Below, piece after piece: positions 1 through 6,254 of a DNA stretch of 13,794 bases. The DNA comes from Anaerolineales bacterium (lineage in GTDB: Bacteria > Chloroflexota > Anaerolineae > Anaerolineales > DRMV01): NCBI GenBank assembly GCA_027026295.1, contig JALVOR010000199.1, forward strand, positions 1 to 13,794, in the 5' to 3' direction. The notes below the pieces were generated by a model. It saw nothing but the letters and a program-made list of their open reading frames with translations, was not told the DNA's origin and ran no database searches. Position 1 is the first letter of the stretch. Every line of letters starts with the position of its first letter. A program made the translations under genes and the position numbers.

Positions 1-1
1 G

Positions 2-151
2 ATTGGTTGCCGTAGTGGCTTGTATGCGCAAGTTGCTTGTGATTCTCAACGCGATGGTTCGCTCTATGCAACCCTGGCAGCCCCAACTTTCCTCGCTACA
101 GGCTTGACTTTTATCACGGTTGCTCTGTGCCCCTCTGTGTCTCTGCGTTAA
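2..151 (+). other. Unassigned left edge with a short open frame
   Basis: The first 120 bases carry no recognisable gene. The frame starting at base 2 is open from the window edge to a TAA at 149-151, about 49 codons. It could be the 3' end of a gene to the left, but the predicted peptide resembles nothing I know, and a minus-strand frame is also open over part of the stretch. The last 30 bases of the frame already lie in the low-complexity repeat that follows. I list it only to account for the sequence. Confidence 0.15.
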
Positions 152-214
152 ATCCGCGGCCATCCGTTTTATCCGCGTTATCCGCGGCCTATTTTTCCAA
201 GACTGAACAGTTAC
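121..214 (-). repeat. Copy A of the GTAAC-ended composite repeat (one end)
   Basis: The right end is CTGAACAGTTAC at 203-214, the same 12-bp terminus that closes the elements at 2062-2306 and 4423-4631. Inside it are the pyrimidine-rich module (CTCTGTG units) and the ATCCGCGG module found in the other copies, but on the opposite strand and shorter. I find no matching left terminus or target duplication within the window, so this copy is truncated or degenerate. It stops 17 bp past the multicopper oxidase stop codon. Confidence 0.55.
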
Positions 215-231
215 CCACGAAGTGCAGCGCT

Positions 232-1779
232 TCAGGCTTTCACGCGGTAATTTCGCATCATGCCCATATCTTCGTGTTCCAGGTTGTGGCAGTGGTAAAG
301 GTACAAACCTTCAAAATCCTCAAAGCGGAGCAAAATATCCACCTTCTCGCCGGGCATCACCAGCACGGTGTCGTGCCAACCCTCATCGACGAAGCCGGGG
401 GAGAGGGTTTCCCACGCGCTGCGCCCAGAGACGCTCACCTGGCGGCGCAAAATGCGATATTGCAGGTCGTGGACGTGCATGGGGTGCGGGATAGCGCCGC
501 CACCGCCTCTGCCACCCATCATGCCGCCCATCATGCCGCCGCCGGGGTAGTTGAACGACCACACTTCCGTATCGCCCAGGCGCACGATTTCGTCTCGCGC
601 CACAGCGGTCATCTGGAAGGTGCGCCCGTTGATCGTCCAGCCGCGCCCCATGGTCATCGCAAGGGTAAAGGTGCGGGGCGAAGCAGCGTTCACCGCGTCG
701 GCTTCCCGCAGGGGCTTGTGGGTGGTCAGTTTGTCGGGAAGGGGCAGGTCAGCCTTTTCCTCGCGGGCAACTTCCACGGTAAAGACGGCAAAATTGCCGC
801 CGCCCGGCGCGCTGTGGGGCAGGCTGAACATCCGCAGCCGCGTGCCCACGTCGTAACGGCTGAAATCTACCCACAGTTCAATGCGCTGCGCCGGTGCGAG
901 GGTCACGAACCGTTTTTGAACCGGCTTTTCCAGCAGGCCGCCGTCGGTGCCAATCACGGTGAGCGGGGTGCCGTCTTCCCACGCCAGTTTGTAGATACGG
1001 GCATTGGAGCCGTTGAGCAGGCGCAGGCGGTAGGGGCGCGTCGCCACGGGCAGGGTGAAATCAGGGCGTCCGTTGACCAGCACCCGGTTGCCCAGGAAGC
1101 CGGTCATGCGTTCCATGTTGTTGGTGAGGTAAACCAACTGGTTGTTATTGTCAAAGCGGCGGTCTTGAATCACCAGCGGGATGTCGTACTCGCCCGCGGG
1201 CAGGGGGAGCGCCGCTTCTTCGTCGTCGCTGACGATGAACAGCCCCGCCATGCCCCGATACACCTGCGGGCCGGTGCGGCCGTGGGGGTGCGGGTGATAC
1301 CAGTACACGCCGGCGCGATCGCGCACCTGAAAATCGTAGGTATAGGTTTCGCCCCTCTTGATGACCAGCCGCGGGTGCCCGTCATCCTTTTCGGGCACGT
1401 GCAGGCCGTGCCAGTGCACGATGGATTCTTCGGGCAGGCTGTGGGAAAACTTCACCCGCACGCGCTGCCCTTTCTTGAGCCGGAAAATCGGGCCCAGGTA
1501 AGTGTCGGGCAAGGTTTGAAGGACATCGGGCGAGCCTTGCAGCACCTCCCCGCTGAAGCGCCACACGCGGGTGGGCTTCCCCGAAAACAGGGAAACCTCC
1601 GAGGGCGCAGCGGTCAGGGCGACTTCCACATCCGGCGAGCCGGTAAGGGTGGGCACTGTGCCCGCCCCCGCGGCGGCATGATCGTTGGCGGTCAACCAGC
1701 GGAGCAGGCCGCCGCCCGCGCCCACCGCCAGCCCAAGGCCGCCCAGTTTCAAAACATCACGACGAGAGAGTTTTCCCAT
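232..1779 (-). CDS. Tat-exported multicopper oxidase
   Basis: A 515-residue three-cupredoxin-domain multicopper oxidase of the CueO/SufI/CotA type. It would act outside the cytoplasmic membrane, oxidising Cu(I) or other reductants while reducing O2 to water. All four copper-ligand motifs are present: HWHG (122-125), HPHPHG (162-167), HPMHVH (432-437) and HCHNLEHEDMGM (496-507), with Met507 as likely axial ligand of the type 1 copper. The N-terminus SRRDVLK (5-11) followed by a Gly/Leu-rich stretch is a twin-arginine signal. I chose the ATG at 1779 because it puts this signal at the N-terminus and follows AAAGGA; the 28 upstream in-frame codons lie partly in a repeat. A Gly/Met-rich insertion (GGGMMGGMMGGRGGGG, 413-428) just before the third copper motif is unusual. 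Its position next to a CopB pump supports a role in copper detoxification; the substrate is inferred. Confidence 0.93.
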   Translation of the reverse strand: MGKLSRRDVLKLGGLGLAVGAGGGLLRWLTANDHAAAGAGTVPTLTGSPDVEVALTAAPSEVSLFSGKPTRVWRFSGEVLQGSPDVLQTLPDTYLGPIFRLKKGQRVRVKFSHSLPEESIVHWHGLHVPEKDDGHPRLVIKRGETYTYDFQVRDRAGVYWYHPHPHGRTGPQVYRGMAGLFIVSDDEEAALPLPAGEYDIPLVIQDRRFDNNNQLVYLTNNMERMTGFLGNRVLVNGRPDFTLPVATRPYRLRLLNGSNARIYKLAWEDGTPLTVIGTDGGLLEKPVQKRFVTLAPAQRIELWVDFSRYDVGTRLRMFSLPHSAPGGGNFAVFTVEVAREEKADLPLPDKLTTHKPLREADAVNAASPRTFTLAMTMGRGWTINGRTFQMTAVARDEIVRLGDTEVWSFNYPGGGMMGGMMGGRGGGGAIPHPMHVHDLQYRILRRQVSVSGRSAWETLSPGFVDEGWHDTVLVMPGEKVDILLRFEDFEGLYLYHCHNLEHEDMGMMRNYRVKA

Positions 1780-1799
1780 GAGTTTTTCCTTTATTGAAG

Positions 1800-1961
1800 A
1801 TCGTGGTGGTGTCATTGCGAGTCCCCCCTCGCTGCGCTCGGCGCAGGCTCCGGGGCAAAGCAATCCCCCCTTTCACCGGTCAGGAGACTGCTTCGGCGGG
1901 CTCCGTCATTGCTCAGCCCGCCTCGCAGTGACATATCTGCAAAGAATTTTCGGATAGGCTC
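1800..1961 (-). repeat. MITE-like repeat, truncated copy 1 (inverted relative to 9938-10115)
   Basis: By eye this segment matches the reverse complement of 9938-10098 with about ten differences over 160 bp. The right end keeps the terminus ATTTTCGGATAGGCTC (cf. ATTTTCGGACAGGCTC). The left end stops at the ATCGTGG stretch and lacks the outer ~17 bp with the second terminal repeat. Internal near-palindromes (GTCATTGCGAG / CTCGCAGTGAC) give the transcript a strongly folded form. It lies 20 bp upstream of the multicopper oxidase start codon, so the promoter of that gene must lie inside or beyond it. The rest of the gene-free stretch 1780-2210 holds, beyond this copy, a short run of GCAAAGGCGCAAAG-like low-complexity sequence (about 1985-2010) and the element at 2062-2306. 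I see no gene there. Confidence 0.8.
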
Positions 1962-2061
1962 AAAGTTTAAGTTGCAGCACCGAGAAAATGCAAAGGCGCA
2001 AAGAAAAAGTGCAAATCCTAAATCGCTAACCGCAAATCTGTGCAATCATTTTATCCAGCAC

Positions 2062-2306
2062 GTAACTGTTCAGCCCGGGGGAGATGGGCCGCGGATGCAC
2101 GCGGATAATTGCGGATAAGCACGGATTTTAGGGCGCCAAGGTCGCCAAGATGAGGCCAAGGTCGCCAAGTAGGGCAGGACGGCGCCCCGCCCCACAACAA
2201 CGCCCTCGTTCTAAAGTGCTCTTCTGTGTTTTCTGCGTCTTTTCTGTGTCTTCTGTGGTTTTCTGTTCGCGTAATCTGTAGTTTCTCTTGGAGGATGAAC
2301 AGTTAC
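2062..2306 (+). mobile_element. IS66-like MITE, copy B, inserted at the copB stop codon
   Basis: A 245-bp element with 12-bp inverted ends: GTAACTGTTCAG (2062-2073) and ATGAACAGTTAC (2295-2306), one mismatch. Inside, in order, are units of CGCGGATAA/GCGGATAAG (about 2090-2126), four CGCCAAG-type units (2133-2169), a GC-rich spacer, and TTCTGTG-type units (2221-2275). There is no transposase frame, so it would have to be moved in trans. The flanks TCCAGCAC (2054-2061) and CTCGGCAC (2307-2314) agree at 5 of 8 positions and differ only by transitions, consistent with an eroded 8-bp target duplication. Terminal GTAA with an 8-bp duplication is the pattern of the IS66 family; that assignment is inference. 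Confidence 0.72.
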
Positions 2307-4403
2307 CTCGGCACTTTCGAGAAAGCGCACACGGCGCAGCAGTTGGGCATTGATTGCCACCACCACCGTGCTCAACGACATCAGCAGGGCACCCACCGCG
2401 GGCGAAACCTCAATGCCCCACGGCGCAAGCACGCCTGCCGCCAAAGGCAGCGCGAAAATGTTGTAGCCCGCCGCCCACCACAGGTTTTGCACCATCTTCC
2501 GGTGGCTGGCGCGGCTGAGCTTGATCACCTTGACCACATCCAGCGGGTTACTGCGCACCAGCACGATGCCCGCCGAAGCAATCGCCACATCGGTGCCGCC
2601 GCCAATGGCAATACCCACATCGGCACGCGCCAGCGCGGGGGCGTCGTTCACACCGTCGCCAACCATCGCGACGCGCTTGCCCTGCGCCTGCAAGGCGGCA
2701 ACCTTCTGGTCTTTGTGTTCGGGCAGCACTTCGGCAAAGAACCGGTCAATGCCCAATGCTGCGGCCACGGCCTGCGCCACGGCGCGGCTATCGCCGGTGA
2801 GCATGGCGACCTCTACGCCCAAAGCGTGCAGTTTGTCCACCGCCGCGCGGCTTTCCGGGCGCACGCGGTCGGCAACGGCGAGGGCAGCACGCACCCTGCC
2901 ATCTGCCACCAGGAAGACCACACTTTGCCCGCGCGCGCCGGCTTCCCCGGCAAAGGCAGCCACATGGGCAGGCGGTATTGCACCCAGCGATTCCAGCAGG
3001 CGAGGCCCGCCAACATACACGGTTTGGCCGTTGACCTCGGCCTGCACCCCGCGCCCCTGCAGCGCGCGGAAACCGGCCACCGCGGGGCTTTCCAGCCCGC
3101 GTTCACGGGCGGCTTCGCGAATGGCCTGGGCGATGGGGTGCTCCGAGTCGCCTTCCACCGCCGCGACCAGCGCCAGGACGTCGTTTTCGTCATCGTTTTC
3201 GGAAGCCAGCGCCACTGCCGCCACACCAAAGCGGCCTTCGGTGAGGGTACCGGTTTTGTCAAAAATCACCACGTCTACCTCGCGGGCGGCTTCCAGCGCC
3301 TTGCGGTCGCGGATGAGCACGCCATTGCGGGCACCCAACGCGGTGGTAATGGCAACGACCAGCGGCACAGCCAGCCCCAAGGCATGGGGGCACGCAATCA
3401 CCAGCACGGTCACCACACGCTTCAGCACCGTCACATCAAAACTTACCGCCAGCGACCACGCCACCGCCGTCACAAGCGCCGTGGCAAGGGCAATGTAGAA
3501 CAGCCAGCCCGCGGCGCGGTCGGCCAGCACCTGGGTGTGCGATTTGGACTGCTGCGCCTGAGCAACCAGCCGCATGATGCCCGCCAGCACGGTGGATTCA
3601 CCCACCGCCGTAACCCGCACTCGCAAACTGCCGTCGCCGTTGATGGTTCCGGCAATCACAGCGTCGCCCGGCGTTTTGCCCACCGGTTTGGATTCGCCGG
3701 TAATCATCGCTTCGTTGACCTGCGAGCGTCCTTCCACCACTTCGCCATCGGCGGGAATGCTTGCGCCTGGACGGACGAGCACCACATCGCCAACGGCGAG
3801 GGACGAAACCGGCACTTCTTCAGTGCTGCCATCGGGCAACAACCGCTCGGCGGTGTCGGGCATCAGTTTCGCCAGCGCGTCCAGCGCGCTGGAAGCCTGC
3901 CGCACGCTGCGCATTTCAATCCAGTGCCCCAGCAGCATGACGTCAATGAGCGTGACCAGTTCCCAGAAGAAACCTTCGCCGAAGCCGGTTGCCTGCGCCC
4001 ACAGGCTGTAAACCAGCGCCACCGAAATGGCAAGGGAAATCAGGCTCATCATGCCGGGGCGGCGGCTGCGCAGTTCAGGCACCGCCATTTTGATGAACGG
4101 CATGCCGCCGTAGGCAAACACGATGAGCGAGAAGATGAAAGGCAGCCATTCGCTGCCAGGGAAAACGGGCGCGGTAAAGCCAAACACCCGCTGAACCAGC
4201 GAGCTGTATGCCAGCACCGGAATGCTGAGCACCAGACTGCCCCAAAACCGCTTGCGGAACATGGTTTCGTGGCCGGTGTGGTCAACGCCGTGACCTGCAT
4301 GGCCGCCATGCCCGTTGTGGGCGTGGCGACGGTCGTGACCTGCGCGGGCAGCGTGGTCGTGTTCGGGGTGTGTTTCGTGCGTGTGTTCTTTGTGCCTGTA
4401 CAT
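2211..4403 (-). CDS. copB: CopB-type copper-translocating P1B ATPase
   Basis: A 730-residue heavy-metal P-type ATPase exporting copper from the cytoplasm. Visible landmarks: a His-rich N-terminus (about 16 His in residues 4-45) in place of CXXC metal-binding domains; actuator motif TGES (235-238); the transmembrane metal-site motif CPH (338-340); phosphorylation motif DKTGT with Asp382; the HP motif (422-423); GDGVND (582-587); and YN (647-648) and MSLST (675-679) in the last membrane helices. CPH rather than CPC, with a His-rich N-terminus, marks the CopB (P1B-3) subclass, described for Cu(I)/Cu(II) and in some cases Ag(I). The ATG at 4403 is preceded by AAAGGAA. The natural protein probably ended at residue 699: residues 700-730 (starting VTVHPP and ending in a Lys/Arg-rich tail) are read from an inserted repeat. 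Upstream on the same strand is the SHOCT gene, downstream the multicopper oxidase. Confidence 0.95.
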   Translation of the reverse strand: MYRHKEHTHETHPEHDHAARAGHDRRHAHNGHGGHAGHGVDHTGHETMFRKRFWGSLVLSIPVLAYSSLVQRVFGFTAPVFPGSEWLPFIFSLIVFAYGGMPFIKMAVPELRSRRPGMMSLISLAISVALVYSLWAQATGFGEGFFWELVTLIDVMLLGHWIEMRSVRQASSALDALAKLMPDTAERLLPDGSTEEVPVSSLAVGDVVLVRPGASIPADGEVVEGRSQVNEAMITGESKPVGKTPGDAVIAGTINGDGSLRVRVTAVGESTVLAGIMRLVAQAQQSKSHTQVLADRAAGWLFYIALATALVTAVAWSLAVSFDVTVLKRVVTVLVIACPHALGLAVPLVVAITTALGARNGVLIRDRKALEAAREVDVVIFDKTGTLTEGRFGVAAVALASENDDENDVLALVAAVEGDSEHPIAQAIREAARERGLESPAVAGFRALQGRGVQAEVNGQTVYVGGPRLLESLGAIPPAHVAAFAGEAGARGQSVVFLVADGRVRAALAVADRVRPESRAAVDKLHALGVEVAMLTGDSRAVAQAVAAALGIDRFFAEVLPEHKDQKVAALQAQGKRVAMVGDGVNDAPALARADVGIAIGGGTDVAIASAGIVLVRSNPLDVVKVIKLSRASHRKMVQNLWWAAGYNIFALPLAAGVLAPWGIEVSPAVGALLMSLSTVVVAINAQLLRRVRFLESAEVTVHPPRETTDYANRKPQKTQKRRRKHRRAL

Positions 4404-4408
4404 AAGGT

Positions 4409-4426
4409 TTCCTTTGAGAAAAGGAA
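4409..4426 (-). promoter_or_regulatory. Hairpin covering the copB ribosome binding site
   Basis: On the minus strand TTCCTTT-TCTC-AAAGGAA forms a perfect 7-bp stem with a 4-base loop. The 3' arm AAAGGAA is the Shine-Dalgarno sequence of copB, five bases before the ATG at 4403. The 5' arm is made of the target duplication and the first bases of the inserted element, so the hairpin arose through the insertion. It may lower copB translation; the effect is inferred. Confidence 0.5.
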
Positions 4427-4631
4427 CGGTTCAGCCTTGGGAAGATAGGCCACAGATGACACGGATAATCACGGATGCACGCGGATTTCAGGTCGCCAAG
4501 GTCGCCAAGATGACGCCAAGAGCGCCAAGAAGTTAACGCAAAGACAGCAAAGAAGGCAAAGGGCGCAAAGAGCAATTCTGTGTTTTCTGTGCCAATCTAT
4601 GGTTTCCCTTTATTGGAGGCTGAACGGTTAC
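4423..4631 (+). mobile_element. IS66-like MITE, copy C, with perfect 8-bp target duplication
   Basis: A 209-bp element ending in GGAACGGTTCAG (4423-4434) and CTGAACGGTTAC (4620-4631), which are inverted repeats with one mismatch. It is bounded by the perfect direct repeat TGAGAAAA at 4415-4422 and 4632-4639. Inside are CACGGAT-type units (4452-4487), four CGCCAAG units (4492-4529), CAAAG-type units (4537-4570) and a TTCTGTG segment, the same order as copy B. It carries no coding frame. It fills most of the gene-free stretch 4404-4753 and separates copB from the SHOCT gene. I could not find a convincing promoter for copB inside it. Confidence 0.82.
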
Positions 4632-4635
4632 TGAG

Positions 4636-4673
4636 AAAAAACGGCAGGCGCGCGGCGTGCGGTACGCCTGCCG
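4636..4673 (-). terminator. Intrinsic terminator after the SHOCT gene
   Basis: On the minus strand the 9-bp stem CGGCAGGCG / CGCCTGCCG (4665-4673 with 4642-4650) is followed at once by six T residues (4641-4636). This is a standard Rho-independent terminator for the gene ending at 4754. Before copy C was inserted, this T-run would have abutted the copB ribosome binding site directly, so it may also have worked as an attenuator for copB. Confidence 0.75.
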
Positions 4674-4680
4674 GGAAAAG

Positions 4681-4748
4681 TGAGGGCTTGCTTTCTGTGC
4701 TACGCTTCTACAGCGTCGGAGGCACAGCGTTTGCAGCGCAAGCCCTCA
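4681..4748 (-). other. Nested 68-nt stem-loop in the SHOCT 3' region
   Basis: Three nested inverted repeats stack in one structure: TGAGGGCTTGC / GCAAGCCCTCA (4681-4691 with 4738-4748, 11 bp), CTGTGC / GCACAG (4695-4700 with 4722-4727) and ACGCT / AGCGT (4702-4706 with 4712-4716). It begins five bases beyond the SHOCT stop codon and precedes the terminator at 4636-4673. There is no T-run of its own beyond TTTT. It could stabilise the transcript end or be part of a small structured RNA; no known family is recognised. Confidence 0.5.
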
Positions 4749-4753
4749 GGCCG

Positions 4754-5047
4754 TCACTCCAAATCCTTGAGCATGGAGAGATATTGCTCGCGGGTGATTT
4801 CACCGCGGACATAGCGCAATTGCAGCGCCTCTTTGGGTGAAAGGCTCACCTCTGCGCCGGAAGGGCTGGCAGGCGTGGTCGTCTTGCCCTGGGGAAACAA
4901 CGCGCCCCCTGCAGAGCGGCGCACAAGCCAAATCACGAGCCAGATGACGCCACCAACCACAACCAGGGTGACAGCCAGATTGATCAACATGCCCACAATG
5001 CCAAACGAACCGCCGAACCCCAAACCGCCACAACAACCTCCCATCAT
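4754..5047 (-). CDS. Small SHOCT-domain membrane protein
   Basis: A 97-residue protein with three parts: a Gly/Cys-rich N-terminus beginning MMGGCCGG, one hydrophobic membrane segment (about 18-42), and a C-terminal SHOCT motif (about 70-97, SPKEALQLRYVRGEITREQY). SHOCT motifs are short C-terminal modules, often on small membrane proteins and thought to mediate oligomerisation; no reaction is expected. A perfect AAGGAGG lies six bases before the ATG at 5047. A second ATG follows at once, so the start could be either. It sits upstream of copB on the same strand, and such proteins are often seen beside copper export genes, so a link to metal stress is plausible but inferred. Two hairpins follow the gene. 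Confidence 0.85.
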   Translation of the reverse strand: MMGGCCGGLGFGGSFGIVGMLINLAVTLVVVGGVIWLVIWLVRRSAGGALFPQGKTTTPASPSGAEVSLSPKEALQLRYVRGEITREQYLSMLKDLE

Positions 5048-5103
5048 AACGAACCTCCTTGTTTTTTACACGCCAGGAGCACCGAAGCAGAAATATCTTG
5101 ATG

Positions 5104-5125
5104 TTGCCCGAATCATAGCGGGCAA
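5104..5125. promoter_or_regulatory. Inverted repeat upstream of the SHOCT gene
   Basis: TTGCCCG (5104-5110) and CGGGCAA (5119-5125) form a 7-bp inverted repeat with an 8-base spacer. On the minus strand the spacer holds TATGAT, a possible -10 for the SHOCT gene about 65 bp downstream, although no good -35 is visible. It may be an operator, or chance. Confidence 0.25.
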
Positions 5126-5251
5126 AGTTAAACAAACGGTAGAGGAAGTGTAAAGGTTTGGTAAAGAAGGAGTAATATTTGCCCCCTCGTGACAGAAACG
5201 CAGAGCAACAAAGAGAGACCCAAAGATTCCAAACAAATCACCAGAAAAGCC

Positions 5252-5279
5252 TTGACAAATTGGCTTTTTTCCGTATAAT
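5252..5279 (+). promoter_or_regulatory. Consensus sigma-70-type promoter of the membrane protein/wHTH operon
   Basis: TTGACA (5252-5257) and TATAAT (5274-5279) are both perfect matches to the housekeeping consensus, with a 16-bp spacer containing a T-run. The start codon at 5339 is about 55 bp downstream of the likely transcription start. A promoter this strong usually needs repression, which fits the inverted repeat over its -10. Confidence 0.85.
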
Positions 5280-5303
5280 ACTCTATACAGCAGAGTATTA
5301 TAC
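5273..5303. promoter_or_regulatory. Probable operator: 11-bp inverted repeat over the -10
   Basis: GTATAATACTC (5273-5283) and GAGTATTATAC (5293-5303) are perfect inverted repeats with a 9-base spacer. The left arm contains the whole -10 hexamer and the right arm covers the expected start site. A dimeric winged-helix protein bound here would block the promoter. The best candidate is the regulator encoded in the same operon at 5908-6204. Confidence 0.65.
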
Positions 5304-5338
5304 GCAACAGAAAACCCTTATCTACAAGGAGAGATACT

Positions 5339-5905
5339 ATGGACGCACAAATTTCCCCTCGCCAGGCAGAAGAGGCGCTGACGCTGGCCAAAGAAGCAGC
5401 GAAGCAAATGCGCCGCGCGCTGGAAACAGGCACCTCCTGGGCTTATCTGGTGATTTGGGGCGTGATATGGACGTTAGGCTTTCTCGGTAACCAATTCCTC
5501 ACCCCAAAACACGCCGGTACAGCCTGGATGGTGCTGGACGGCTTCGGCATCCTGCTTTCCTTCGGGCTGGGCGTATACTATGGTCAGCGGGTGCGCTATC
5601 AAATCGGCGCACAAATGGCAATCTTCTGGGGTGCCTGGCTGGTCTACAGTACGGTGGTGGTGTGGGTCTCCCACCCCATCAACGCAATGCAGACCGGCCT
5701 CCTCATCACCGTACTGGCAATGTTTGCCTATGTAGTCATAGGCATTTGGGCGCGCAGCCCCTTTTTAGGCTGGCTCGGCGTGGGCATCACCGCCTGCACA
5801 CTGGCAGGTTATTACTTCACTCCCCTCTACTTCAACTTCGTGATGGCGCTGACAGGGCTGGCATTGGCAGCAGGCGGCCTTTACATGCGCCTGGGGTGGA
5901 AATAG
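5339..5905 (+). CDS. Six-helix membrane protein of unknown function
   Basis: A 188-residue protein. A charged, probably helical N-terminus (1-30, rich in Glu, Lys and Ala) is followed by about six hydrophobic segments (roughly 33-52, 62-81, 91-111, 118-137, 142-161 and 164-183). I recognise no catalytic or ligand motif. The ATG at 5339 follows AAGGAGAG. The gene is first in an operon with a small winged-helix regulator starting 2 bp after its stop, a common arrangement in which the regulator controls its membrane partner. It could be a sensor, a transporter component or a membrane-stress protein. The CDS is secure; the function is unknown. Confidence 0.8.
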   Translation: MDAQISPRQAEEALTLAKEAAKQMRRALETGTSWAYLVIWGVIWTLGFLGNQFLTPKHAGTAWMVLDGFGILLSFGLGVYYGQRVRYQIGAQMAIFWGAWLVYSTVVVWVSHPINAMQTGLLITVLAMFAYVVIGIWARSPFLGWLGVGITACTLAGYYFTPLYFNFVMALTGLALAAGGLYMRLGWK

Positions 5906-5907
5906 TC

Positions 5908-6204
5908 ATGGAAGGCTTCAACGATCTCATTCACCAGCAGGTGCGCCTGCGAATCATGGCAGCGCTCAACGCGCTGCCTCCAGGCGCCGAGGTAGATTTC
6001 ACCACCCTGCGAAGCATCATCGAGGTCACCGACGGCAACCTGGGCGCGCATCTCCGCAAACTGGAAGACGCGGGCTACATCAAAGTGCGCAAAACCTTCG
6101 TAGGGCGCAGGCCGCGTACCTATATTGCCCTCACGCCTAACGGGCGAGCAGCCTTCGAGGAACACATTGCTGCCCTGAAGACGATCATTTCAGGCGAGGA
6201 ATGA
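5908..6204 (+). CDS. Small winged-helix transcriptional regulator (HTH_34-like)
   Basis: A 98-residue single-domain DNA-binding protein. The pattern RLRIMAALNALPPG (13-26), the helix-turn-helix around LRSIIEVTDGNLGAHLRKLE (34-53), and the wing with GYIKVRKTFVGRRPRTYIALT (56-76) match the MarR/ArsR-like winged-helix group annotated as HTH_34. No metal-binding Cys pair of the ArsR/SmtB type is present. I start it at the ATG at 5908, two bases after the upstream stop; the longer open frame from 5662 overlaps the membrane-protein gene in another frame and is not credible. It probably binds the inverted repeat at 5273-5303 and represses its own operon; this is inference from operon context. Confidence 0.85.
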   Translation: MEGFNDLIHQQVRLRIMAALNALPPGAEVDFTTLRSIIEVTDGNLGAHLRKLEDAGYIKVRKTFVGRRPRTYIALTPNGRAAFEEHIAALKTIISGEE

Positions 6205-6228
6205 TCTCTGGTGACAGAACACCCGGTG

Positions 6229-6254
6229 CGCCTCTCGATGAACTGGCGTTTTTT
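6229..6254 (+). terminator. Weak possible terminator after the wHTH operon
   Basis: CGCC (6229-6232) can pair with GGCG (6245-6248), followed directly by six T residues (6249-6254). The stem is only four pairs with a long loop, so support is poor. A stronger 10-bp inverted repeat, TGTGGGCGAG / CTCGCCCACA (6262-6288), follows without a T-run on either strand. Both lie between the convergent wHTH and histidine kinase genes. Confidence 0.3.

Noticed and set aside
127..1797. Plus-strand open frame of 556 codons opposite the multicopper oxidase
   Set aside because: It is antisense to a gene with all four copper motifs, begins in a repeat, is His/Ala/Gly-rich as expected from reverse reading of GC-rich codons, and matches no family.
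1812..2045. Small minus-strand frame with a RGGLSND...ARGDSQ-type sequence
   Set aside because: The peptide is the translation of the MITE-like repeat, not a gene.
2085..2170. Possible CRISPR array in the CGGATAA and CGCCAAG units
   Set aside because: Units are 7-12 bp, directly adjacent and degenerate, with no spacers of even length; they are internal tandem motifs of the mobile element.
2226..4448. Plus-strand open frame of 740 codons, slightly longer than copB
   Set aside because: The minus strand encodes every P-type ATPase motif in order; the plus frame is a low-complexity antisense shadow running into repeats at both ends.
4404..4632. A copper-responsive operator (CsoR, CueR or CopY type) upstream of copB
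   Set aside because: I looked for GGGGTA-type, CueR-type spaced palindromes and TACANNTGTA and saw none; the region is repeat DNA.
5662..5907. N-terminal extension of the winged-helix gene
   Set aside because: It would overlap the membrane-protein gene in another frame by more than 240 bp; the ATG at 5908 gives the standard domain start.
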